From contig JACQYN010000087.1 of the NCBI GenBank assembly GCA_016208235.1, forward strand, positions 1 through 44,923: a DNA stretch of 44,923 nt. Reading direction: 5' to 3'. A model generated the notes under the pieces. It saw only the letters and a program-made list of their open reading frames with translations. It did not search any database and was not told the origin of the DNA. Below are positions 38,591 to 44,923 of this stretch, piece after piece (positions within the stretch are counted from its first letter, which is position 1; the number at the start of each line of letters is the position of its first letter). This stretch comes from Deltaproteobacteria bacterium (GTDB lineage Bacteria; Desulfobacterota; Desulfobaccia; Desulfobaccales; 0-14-0-80-60-11). The position numbers and the translations under genes are program-made.

Positions 38591-39112
38591 CTAACTCAGA
38601 TCCGGCTCCACCAGCACAAATTGCCCGTCCTGCCGCCGGTAGAGTATTCCCAAAGCCCCGTTGGCCACATTGGTGAAGACCAGGAGGTTATCATTACCGC
38701 TCTGCATCATTTCCACCGCGTCGGCAAGTTCCAGGGCCGGCACTTCCACCCTTTTCCGCCTGATGGGAGGCAGTCCCGGACTCTCTTCCACAGCCTTCAG
38801 CGGGGCCGCGGCCCGGATGCGGTCACCTTTATCCCGCATCTTTTCCCGCAGCTTTTTCAACTGCATATCGATCTTATCCATCACCAGATCGATGGCCGCA
38901 TACATGTCGGCATTTTCTTCCCGGCCTTTGATGATCCGGCCGTTGCTGTCGATGGTCACGTCCGCCAGGTGCCGGAATTTCTCCTGGCCCAGCACCACGT
39001 GGGCCTCCACCGGTCCGTCCAGATAGCGCTTAAACTTATTTAAGCGTTCAGTCACATAATTTTTCAATGCCTCGGAAGGCTCAATCTGTCTAAATGTCAC
39101 GGAAATCTGCAT
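38591..39112 (-). CDS. hpf: Long-form ribosome hibernation promoting factor
   Basis: The 173-residue product has the HPF/YfiA N-terminal domain (ISVTFRQIEPSEALKNYVTE; NADMYAAIDLVMDKIDMQLK) and a C-terminal dimerisation tail (MMQSGNDNLLVFTNVANGAL). Length shows the long form that directly joins two 70S ribosomes into 100S. TAGGAGG lies 7 bp upstream of the ATG. It sits between rpoN and ptsN as in most proteobacteria. Confidence 0.95.
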   Translation of the reverse strand: MQISVTFRQIEPSEALKNYVTERLNKFKRYLDGPVEAHVVLGQEKFRHLADVTIDSNGRIIKGREENADMYAAIDLVMDKIDMQLKKLREKMRDKGDRIRAAAPLKAVEESPGLPPIRRKRVEVPALELADAVEMMQSGNDNLLVFTNVANGALGILYRRQDGQFVLVEPDLS

Positions 39113-39152
39113 GCTGTCCTCCTAAGTGGTGACCCCAAGGAAAAATGCGCGA

Positions 39153-40640
39153 TCAAGAGGGAGAAGTTTCTGACAGGTCTTTACGCCGGTAACTCGGTCT
39201 CTTGCGTTTGCTGGAAGGAAGCACCCCCAACATGCCCCGATATTTGGCCACCGTTCTCCGGGCGATGATTACGTTGTCCCGGCGCAGCAGATCGGCAATC
39301 TCCTGGTCGCTCAGCGGGTTCTCGGGATTTTCGCCTTGTACGAGCTGGCGGATCTTCTCCTTCACGCTTTCCGAGGCAATCTGATCTCCCAGGATCTGGT
39401 TGATGCCGCTGTTGAAGAAATACTTCAGATCAAACACGCCTTGGGGGGTGTGAATATATTTGTTGGTGGTTACCCGGCTGATGGTGGATTCGTGCATCTG
39501 CACGTCTTCCGCAACCTGGCGCAGAGTCAAGGGTTTCAGATGGGCCAGGCCCTGGTCCAGGAACTCCCTCTGGAACCGAATGATGCTTTCGGTGACCTTG
39601 TACAGGGTTTTCTGGCGCTGGTGGATACTGCGGATAAACCAGAGGGCGTTGTCCAGATGCTTTTGAATATAGCTCTTGACGTTTTCCGGCAGACTCTCGG
39701 GGTTGCGCAGGGCCTCCAGGTAAAAGGAGCTCACCCTGAGCTTGGGCAGGCCGTCTTCATTCAAGCTGATGATATAATCGTTGCCTACCTTATCTACATG
39801 AACATCCGGGTTGATGTAGTCCGCGTCCTCTGCATCGAACTCCCGGCCAGGTTTGGGGTCCATTTTGAAGATGATCTCGCTGGCCTGAAAGACCTTTTCC
39901 AGTGGTACTTTCAGGTCCCGGGCAATGGCCTGGTAATTCTTGTTACCCAGATTAGGCAGATGATTTTCGACGATAGCGGTGACGATGGGGTCTTGCTGGC
40001 CGGAGGCTTTAAGCTGCAGGAGGAGGCATTCCTTGAGGTCCCTGGCCGCCACCCCCGGCGGGTCCAGGCTCTGGATAACCTCCAGAACTTCCGCCACCCG
40101 CTCCGGGGTGGCGTTCATCTCCGTGGCGATTTCCTCAACTGTGGCCCGGAGATAGCCGTCCCGGTCCAGATTGCCGATGATCATGGCGCCGATGGCCTCG
40201 CCTTCCTCATCCAACTCCACCATGCGCAGTTGCCAGATGAGGTGGGACTTCAGGGTGGTTTTCTGGGCGTTCAGGTTCTCAAAAGGCGCAGCTTCCCGTT
40301 CCTCAAATTCACCGGAAGTGGGGGAGGGCATCAGCCGGTCTTGCAGATATTTGTCCCAGTCCCACTCTTCCGCGGCGGATTTGGCCTCGGAGCCGTTGGT
40401 GGCCTCACCCTCCTGGGTCTCGCCATTGCTGGAAGGTGAGAAAGCTTCCTGCTCCTGCTCTAATTCGCCCCGCTCTTCAACCTGGGATTCTTCCAGAACC
40501 GGGTTGGTCTCCAGGACCTGATGGATCTCCCCCAGGAGCTCCAGCCGGGAGAGTTGCAGCAGTTTAATGGCCTGCTGCAACTTCTGGGTCATGATGAGCG
40601 TCTGGGTCAGCTTCAGGGTCTGTCGAATCTCGAGAGCCAT
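39153..40640 (-). CDS. rpoN: RNA polymerase sigma-54 factor
   Basis: The 495-residue product has region I (LKLTQTLIMTQKLQQAIKLL), an acidic region II (about 50-110), the core-binding region III with LDPPGVAARDLKECLL, the HTH with DVQMHESTISRVTTNKYI, and the RpoN box ARRTVAKYR (near 467) with LGVLPSSKRKR at the end. It directs transcription from -24/-12 promoters with bacterial enhancer-binding proteins. Gene order lptB-rpoN-hpf-ptsN is the standard one. Confidence 0.97.
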   Translation of the reverse strand: MALEIRQTLKLTQTLIMTQKLQQAIKLLQLSRLELLGEIHQVLETNPVLEESQVEERGELEQEQEAFSPSSNGETQEGEATNGSEAKSAAEEWDWDKYLQDRLMPSPTSGEFEEREAAPFENLNAQKTTLKSHLIWQLRMVELDEEGEAIGAMIIGNLDRDGYLRATVEEIATEMNATPERVAEVLEVIQSLDPPGVAARDLKECLLLQLKASGQQDPIVTAIVENHLPNLGNKNYQAIARDLKVPLEKVFQASEIIFKMDPKPGREFDAEDADYINPDVHVDKVGNDYIISLNEDGLPKLRVSSFYLEALRNPESLPENVKSYIQKHLDNALWFIRSIHQRQKTLYKVTESIIRFQREFLDQGLAHLKPLTLRQVAEDVQMHESTISRVTTNKYIHTPQGVFDLKYFFNSGINQILGDQIASESVKEKIRQLVQGENPENPLSDQEIADLLRRDNVIIARRTVAKYRGMLGVLPSSKRKRPSYRRKDLSETSPS

Positions 40641-40703
40641 ATGTCTGGTTGAAGATTTTTCCCTGTGGAATCAGTCCCGGCCCGGGGCCGGTTTCTGTAC
40701 ATA

Positions 40704-41438
40704 TTATAACTTAAAGGTTTCCCCCAAGTAAATCCTTTTAGCCACTTCGCTTTGCACCAAAACCTCGGGGGTCCCTTCCTCCAATACCACTCCTTCGTTG
40801 AGGATATAGGCCCGGTCGCAGACCCCCAGGGCCTCCCGTACGTTATGGTCGGAGATGAGCACTCCCAACTGCCGACCTTTTAACTGGCGGATAATATTCT
40901 GAATATCGGTCACCGCCAGAGGGTCGATCCCGGCAAAGGGCTCGTCCAGGATGATGAAATGGGGGGAGGTGACCAGGGCTCGGGTAATCTCCACCCGGCG
41001 CCTCTCCCCCCCGGAAAGGGCGGAGGCTTTCTGATGAGCCAGGTGGGTGATGCGGAGTTCCGCCAGCAATTGTTGCAACCGCTCCTGCCGCACCTGGGGG
41101 TCCGGCTCCAGGGTCTCCAAAATGGCCATGATGTTCTCTGCCACCGTGAGCTTGCGAAAAACCGACGGCTCCTGGGGCAGGTACTGCACCCCCAGCCGGG
41201 CCCGCTGGTAGATGGGCAGAGAGGAGATCTCTTCGCCGTCCAGGAAGATTTGGCCCCGGTCAGGGTGGAGCAGCCCCACCACCATGTAGAAAGTGCTGGT
41301 CTTGCCCGCGCCGTTGGGACCCAGCAGGCCCACCACCTCTCCGCTCTGCACCTCCAGATTGAGGTCGTCCACCACGGTGCGGCCGTCGTAACTTTTCACC
41401 AGATTGCGGAGAGACAGGCGGTGCATTCCCTGAATCAC
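40704..41438 (-). CDS. lptB: LPS export ABC transporter ATPase
   Basis: The 244-residue ABC ATPase has Walker A GPNGAGKTS (about 39-47), signature LSGGERRRVEITRAL (about 141), Walker B HFIILDEPFAGIDPLAV and H-loop ISDHNVREAL, all typical of LptB. It powers LPS extraction from the inner membrane with LptFG (not in the window). The start is a GTG overlapping the lptA stop. Confidence 0.96.
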   Translation of the reverse strand: MIQGMHRLSLRNLVKSYDGRTVVDDLNLEVQSGEVVGLLGPNGAGKTSTFYMVVGLLHPDRGQIFLDGEEISSLPIYQRARLGVQYLPQEPSVFRKLTVAENIMAILETLEPDPQVRQERLQQLLAELRITHLAHQKASALSGGERRRVEITRALVTSPHFIILDEPFAGIDPLAVTDIQNIIRQLKGRQLGVLISDHNVREALGVCDRAYILNEGVVLEEGTPEVLVQSEVAKRIYLGETFKL

Positions 41439-42073
41439 CGTTCTTTCCGGCCCTGGGGCCCCAGGGGGAGGCCCTTGGCAGCCTCCGGCAAGCCCTTGCC
41501 GGAGGGATAGAGGTGGGCTTCCACCCGTTTCCGGGGGGAACTCTCCACCATCACCCGGTTGGTCTTGAGATTAAAAACGATGCGTTCGCCCTTCAATGTA
41601 TTTTCCGCGCTCCACACTTGGGGATCGCCCGCCAACACCAATTCTTCCCGGTCCCGGTAGTACGTGGCTTCCTTGCCGGTAGCCACCTTGTCGCCCTGCA
41701 CGAACCGCACCCCTCCGGCGGCCACGATGCGGTTGATTTTCTCTCCTCCCAGGTCCCCCAGGGGCGAAGTCTCTTTTTTCTCTTGGGGAGCGGCCGCGGG
41801 CTTCGGCCCGGATTTAGGCGGTTCATAATAGACCCGCAGTTGCTCGGCATATAAAATGTTGTCGCCGTAAGTGGCCTTCACTTGGCCGCTGAAGATGATG
41901 ACCCGCTCCTTCTGGTCCGCTTCCAGACGGGCGGCGATGATGTGCAGAGGCAGATCCTTTTGGACCCCTTTCTTGCCCTGGGCCCGCGCCGCGTCCGGGG
42001 CAATCCCGATACTCAGCGCCAACAGCAGGCAGATAGCGGCGGCCCAGCCTCGCCTGGATATTCTTGGTTTCAC
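41435..42073 (-). CDS. lptA: LPS transport periplasmic bridge protein
   Basis: The 212-residue product has a signal peptide (AAICLLLALSIGIAPDAARAQ) and the OstA/LptA beta-jellyroll pattern: PLHIIAARLEADQKERVIIF, GQVKATYGDNILYAEQL, RIVAAGGVRFVQGDKVATGK. A Pro/Lys-rich loop (PPKSGPKPAAAPQEKK) splits the domain and the C-terminal tail is basic. It carries LPS across the periplasm. The start is a GTG overlapping lptC by 4 nt. Confidence 0.92.
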   Translation of the reverse strand: MKPRISRRGWAAAICLLLALSIGIAPDAARAQGKKGVQKDLPLHIIAARLEADQKERVIIFSGQVKATYGDNILYAEQLRVYYEPPKSGPKPAAAPQEKKETSPLGDLGGEKINRIVAAGGVRFVQGDKVATGKEATYYRDREELVLAGDPQVWSAENTLKGERIVFNLKTNRVMVESSPRKRVEAHLYPSGKGLPEAAKGLPLGPQGRKER

Positions 42074-42666
42074 GGTATTCTCTCCAAATTTTGGACCTTG
42101 ATCTGGGTAAGGCGGTGTTGGGCCAGGACCATCTTTTTCTCCGCCAGTTTCACTTGCAAGTCCTTACCCTGGATCTTCAGGCGGGGTTCTTCCAGGGTCA
42201 CCTCTTCCGGAGCCAGCAAGAGCCGCTCTCCGGGTTGATAGGTGACCGTGCCGGTGGTGATGCGCAGGTCGCCGCTCACCATTTCCACCCCACCCTGCAG
42301 AGTCAGGACCCGGGTTTTGGTGTTGATCAGCCCTTCCTTGGCTTTGACCCGGACGACCTTATCGGGGCCTCCGAAGAATTCCACCTTGACCCCGGTGATC
42401 CTGACCTCCATCTTGTCTTTGAGGAAATCCGCGGATTGGGCCTCCAGGGTCCAGCGTTTATCCCCTTCCTGGATCTCGGTGAGGGCCAGGGTTTCCATGC
42501 GGGCCTTGGTCTCGGTGGGCGGGGGTTTGGGGGGCGGCGGCGGTGGACGGTTGAATTCATAAAGGCCCCAGGCGCCCAATCCCACCAACAGAATCAGGCC
42601 CGTCAGGCCCTTCCATCCTAGAAATTTCCGCCAGCCCCTCCGGGGCTTGATATGAAAATTTTCCAT
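42070..42666 (-). CDS. lptC: LPS export inner-membrane anchor protein
   Basis: The 198-residue protein has one N-terminal TM (LTGLILLVGLGAWGLYEF), a Pro-rich linker (RPPPPPPKPPPTE) and an LptC/YrbK beta domain (ALTEIQEGDKRWTLEAQSAD). It passes LPS from LptBFG to LptA. Normally kdsC lies just upstream; here it is about 1.7 kb away behind inserted DNA. A TATAAT-containing promoter lies 30-60 bp upstream. Confidence 0.9.
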   Translation of the reverse strand: MENFHIKPRRGWRKFLGWKGLTGLILLVGLGAWGLYEFNRPPPPPPKPPPTETKARMETLALTEIQEGDKRWTLEAQSADFLKDKMEVRITGVKVEFFGGPDKVVRVKAKEGLINTKTRVLTLQGGVEMVSGDLRITTGTVTYQPGERLLLAPEEVTLEEPRLKIQGKDLQVKLAEKKMVLAQHRLTQIKVQNLERIP

Positions 42667-42694
42667 GCCAATTAGGTCGATTTTCTCTGAGAGA

Positions 42695-42723
42695 ATTATA
42701 TTAACCTTGGCAAAAAGAGTAAA
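42695..42723 (-). promoter_or_regulatory. Candidate lptC operon promoter
   Basis: On the minus strand TTTACT (42718-42723), 17 bp, and a perfect TATAAT (42695-42700). It lies about 30 bp before the lptC ATG and would let the lpt-rpoN run be expressed without kdsC. Confidence 0.6.
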
Positions 42724-43133
42724 GGCTTATCTGGTGTGGGGCGGAGGAACTGGGCGGAATGAGGGCGATTGTTTTAGGAGTAGCCTTTTCATGAAATAGC
42801 CAGCAGCTATCAGCGGTCAGCTTTCAGCAAAGACCAGGAATTGATGAGGGCGATGAAATGCAGATCGGGCACTGCCCACCGTGCCTCTCGGAACCTAAAA
42901 TCGCCCTTCATTTTGGATCTACTTTCTCCATTGAAGACTGGTAGGGCGGGCGTCCTCGCCCGCCATTAGCCGTCAAATCTAGCATCTCCTCCTTCTCGGG
43001 ATTACTCCTTCTCAAGCAAGCTTTTTGGTGGCACCGGCTTCCAGCCGGTGCAGGCGCAGGCTATCAGAAGGCGTGTGCACCGCGTCTCAAAAATCATACT
43101 TAGGCTGGTCACCGCTCGCCATCAGGGAAACGT
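42724..43133. other. Repeat-rich intergenic region, no gene seen
   Basis: The region contains CAGCTATCAGCGGTCAGCTT (about 42801-42820, the inverse of sequence at 463-492), a TAGGGCGGGC...GCCCGCC hairpin (42941-42965) and GTGGCACCGGCTTCCAGCCG (about 43027-43046). No coding signal was found. It is part of the DNA separating lptC from kdsC. Confidence 0.5.
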
Positions 43134-43481
43134 CTAGGGAGGGCCCCCGCCCGCCGCAGGGCGGCGCCGGAGAAGCCGCAGCCTTTCAAAGCCCCCCAAG
43201 GCAGTAAAGAGAAAAAGGTAGCCGAAGCAGGAGAACCAGATTATCGGGGTATAAAAACGAATAACGAATAAGGTCGAGGGTATACTTTTGCTTAGGGGTG
43301 ATAAAGTATGGGTGGCCGTGCTCCCGAACCTCGATGGAGTAATGCTCGGCTTGACCGGCGAGGATTCTCGATCAACAATCCTGGTGGGCACATACATCCA
43401 GGCAAAGGTCACCGCCAGCATGGCCACCAGGCAGAGACCGGCAATGGCGGTGCATATCGCCAGAGAAGTACTGATCTTCAT
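43134..43481 (-). CDS. Small two-TM hypothetical protein
   Basis: The 115-residue frame encodes a clear N-terminal hydrophobic segment (LAICTAIAGLCLVAMLAVTF) and a second one (TPIIWFSCFGYLFLFTALGG), with a Ser/Pro-rich loop between. The family is not recognised. It has no obvious Shine-Dalgarno and a Pro/Gly-rich basic end that runs into repeat-like DNA, so the true C-terminus may be altered. It lies in the inserted stretch between lptC and kdsC. Confidence 0.45.
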   Translation of the reverse strand: MKISTSLAICTAIAGLCLVAMLAVTFAWMYVPTRIVDRESSPVKPSITPSRFGSTATHTLSPLSKSIPSTLFVIRFYTPIIWFSCFGYLFLFTALGGFERLRLLRRRPAAGGGPP

Positions 43482-43544
43482 AGACTAGTGGGGCGGGCCT
43501 CCGTGCCCGCCATTGGTCCCTTCTCTCCCAAGCCCTAATCTCTG

Positions 43545-43600
43545 ACCCAGGGACTAACAATCTCCTCCCACTTCCCCTGGGCCTTTAGCAGCAATCGGCG
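43545..43600 (-). pseudogene. Duplicated kdsC 3'-end fragment
   Basis: On the minus strand this reads LLLKAQGKWEEIVSPWVRD and a stop. The intact kdsC end at 44407-44470 reads LLLKAQGKWEGIVSHWMECL. The two DNA segments match over about 45 bp with only a few differences. GGCGGGCAC borders the intervening segment on both sides (near 43598 and 44386). It appears to be the original kdsC tail separated by an insertion or duplication. Confidence 0.7.
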
Positions 43601-43613
43601 GGCACGGATCGCC

Positions 43614-44295
43614 CTATAAGCTCCTTACATTCTTAAGAAGCTGTCGCCGAATTTGGGTGAGTTCTTCTATTCCTAAAAGCTTCTGGAAAAAATTGATGAT
43701 AGTAGTTGCTGCTATTTCACTTTCTACCTGTTTCCCTTCTTCTTTTGTTATACCCAGAACATTATATAAGTTGTCATACATCTGATTAACCATATCAAGA
43801 TTCCCTGTCTTGTGAAAGTAAGGTTCGTTTTGTGCCCTTACCCCAATCCCACGTAGAGCAGCCTCGAATTTATCAATAACAGGTAGAATATCTGGAGTAA
43901 GCCAAGCTACGTATTTTTGTTGGATCGTGTATAAATTGGATGAATGCGTTAATGCCTTAGGAGTTGGTCCTTCCTGGATAAGGGTTTTGGCAGTTTTCAT
44001 TCACTTGCGCAATATATTCTTCGGAAAAGGCAGCATGCTTGTCAAACGCAACATTTGCCATGTGTGATGTAGCCCCAATCTGAAAATATTGTTGGTCTGC
44101 CTGTAAGGCCCGCTGTTTCTCGAATGCCGCCTCATCCCGAAAAAGCTGAAAAAGAGCAACGAATAGTGCACCAACGCTAGGAATCTTACTAATTTCCCTC
44201 AATAAAGAATCAACTTGAAAATAGCTGCTAATAAAAAATGAGCCCAAAAAAACTATCCCACAAATTACATAAAAATTAATATTCTTTTTTATCAT
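43614..44295 (-). pseudogene. Frameshifted AT-rich gene, single-TM helical protein
   Basis: Two overlapping frames (43957-44295 and 43614-44000) together give one ~220-residue protein. It has an N-terminal TM (FYVICGIVFLGSFFISSYF), then FQIGATSHMANVAFDKHAAF, then after a frame change near 43995 TLIQEGPTPKALTHSSNLYT, KYVAWLTPDILPVIDKFEAA and LLGIEELTQIRRQLL. Both halves are protein-like and the join is at GTGAATGAAAACTGCC, so a single-base indel is likely. GAAGGAAA precedes the ATG. It is much more AT-rich than its neighbours. The family is not named; two coupled genes are a less likely reading. Confidence 0.6.
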
Positions 44296-44403
44296 GATGA
44301 TTTTTCCTTCTACATTAATATTTCTTTTTATTATATTGCATTAAATACAAGTAGACTCATAGTGCATCTCGTGGTCGCCACAAATTGGCGGGCACTACCC
44401 CTT

Positions 44404-44923
44404 TTATAAGCATTCCATCCAGTGACTAACAATCCCCTCCCACTTCCCCTGGGCCTTAAGGAGCAAATCACAGACCTCCCGCACTGCGCCCTTGCCTCCC
44501 GGCAGGGTGGTGACCCAGTGGGCCGCGGCCTTAACCTCCGGCGCGGCGTCGGCCACCGCCACCGCCAGCCCCACCCGGCGCAGATGGGGAAGGTCCACCA
44601 GATCGTCCCCCACCGCGGCCACCGCGCCGGCCTCAATCTTCAGAGCGGCCATGATTTCCTCCAGGACCGCCACTTTGTCCCGGAGGCCCTCGTGAAAACG
44701 GTTGACCCCCAACTCCCGGGCCCGGTGATAGGCCGCGTCCGAGCGCCGCCCGGAGAGAAAGGCCACCTCGATCCCGGCTCGCTGCGCCATCTTGATGCCG
44801 TGGCCGTCCCGGACGTGAAAGACTTTCAGGGCTTCACCCGTGGGGCCGAAATAGAGGCTCCCGTCGGTGAGGACCCCGTCCACGTCCAGGATCAACAGGC
44901 GAATGGCCTGGGCCCGCTGCCAG
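44404..44923 (-). CDS. kdsC: 3-deoxy-D-manno-octulosonate-8-phosphate phosphatase, 5' end outside window
   Basis: The HAD-family product begins beyond the edge (WQRAQAIRL, then LILDVDGVLTDGSLYFGP with the nucleophile Asp). VRDGHGIKMAQRAGIEVAFL, SGRRSDA, KVAVLEEIMAALKI and AVGDDLVDLPHLRRVGLAVA complete the KdsC pattern. It dephosphorylates KDO-8-P for LPS core synthesis. Its last residues (SHWMECL) differ from the tail duplicated at 43.55 kb, suggesting the original 3' end was displaced. It normally heads the kdsC-lptC-lptA-lptB operon. Confidence 0.92.
   Translation of the reverse strand, partial: WQRAQAIRLLILDVDGVLTDGSLYFGPTGEALKVFHVRDGHGIKMAQRAGIEVAFLSGRRSDAAYHRARELGVNRFHEGLRDKVAVLEEIMAALKIEAGAVAAVGDDLVDLPHLRRVGLAVAVADAAPEVKAAAHWVTTLPGGKGAVREVCDLLLKAQGKWEGIVSHWMECL

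Overview
The window reads as chromosomal DNA of an anaerobic Gram-negative bacterium, most likely a deltaproteobacterium (Desulfobacterota, Syntrophobacteria/Desulfobacca-like). This is an inference from gene content: an LPS-export operon with sigma-54 and nitrogen-PTS genes, a tungstate transporter, multiheme cytochromes, an HdrA/MvhD electron-transfer pair with an apparent selenocysteine codon, a YedF-like selenium-linked protein and an HpnMN-type lipid-transport pair. Most genes are GC-rich. A few AT-rich patches (about 1.79-3.64 kb and 43.6-44.3 kb) look imported.

Layout. 0-1.6 kb: end of a flavoprotein gene, a stand-alone IMP cyclohydrolase (PurH N-terminal half) and a coupled small unknown gene. 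1.8-3.6 kb: AT-rich membrane glycosyltransferase. 3.7-5.7 kb: two crotonase-fold enzymes of acyl-CoA metabolism. 6.0-9.4 kb: MlaC-like protein and RND/MMPL transporter. 9.9-12.6 kb: single-domain ModE-type regulator and tupABC, with the same inverted repeat (GCTATT-N10-AATAGC) before the regulator and before tupA. 12.7-15.6 kb: octaheme lipocytochrome, triheme membrane cytochrome and cytochrome b, a likely quinone-to-periplasm electron conduit. 15.9-18.1 kb: CHASE2 adenylate cyclase. 18.2-19.0 kb: deleted IS1380-family transposase. 19.2-24.3 kb: an atypical aldehyde-dehydrogenase-like protein, hypoxanthine phosphoribosyltransferase, a Ppx/GppA phosphatase bracketed by a ~140-bp inverted repeat, and IMP dehydrogenase.

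24.4-25.3 kb holds a decayed toxin-antitoxin pair: the toxin has an in-frame stop and the antitoxin is cut by two repeat insertions whose removal restores its frame. 25.5-30.4 kb is the most notable locus: a 1487-residue HdrA fused to a GltD/NfnB-like flavin module, followed by an MvhD-type protein whose true start lies upstream of an in-frame UGA. That UGA sits at a conserved Cys position and is followed by a good bacterial SECIS-like hairpin, so mvhD is probably a selenoprotein gene.

31-36 kb is mixed: a DUF169 protein, an intact HigBA-type pair, an Mrp ATPase with a NifX-like tail, the YedF-like protein, a SigZ-like sigma factor that has lost its DNA-binding helix-turn-helix, and an AhpD-like protein. 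36.3-42.7 kb is a compact leftward run lptC-lptA-lptB-rpoN-hpf-ptsN-rapZ-EIIA(Man)-rimI. The kdsC gene that usually precedes lptC is separated from it by about 1.7 kb of inserted DNA, which contains a duplicated kdsC 3' end, a frameshifted AT-rich gene and a small membrane protein.

The window is unusually rich in palindromic, MITE-like repeats, several nested and some interrupting genes. No rRNA, tRNA or CRISPR array was seen.
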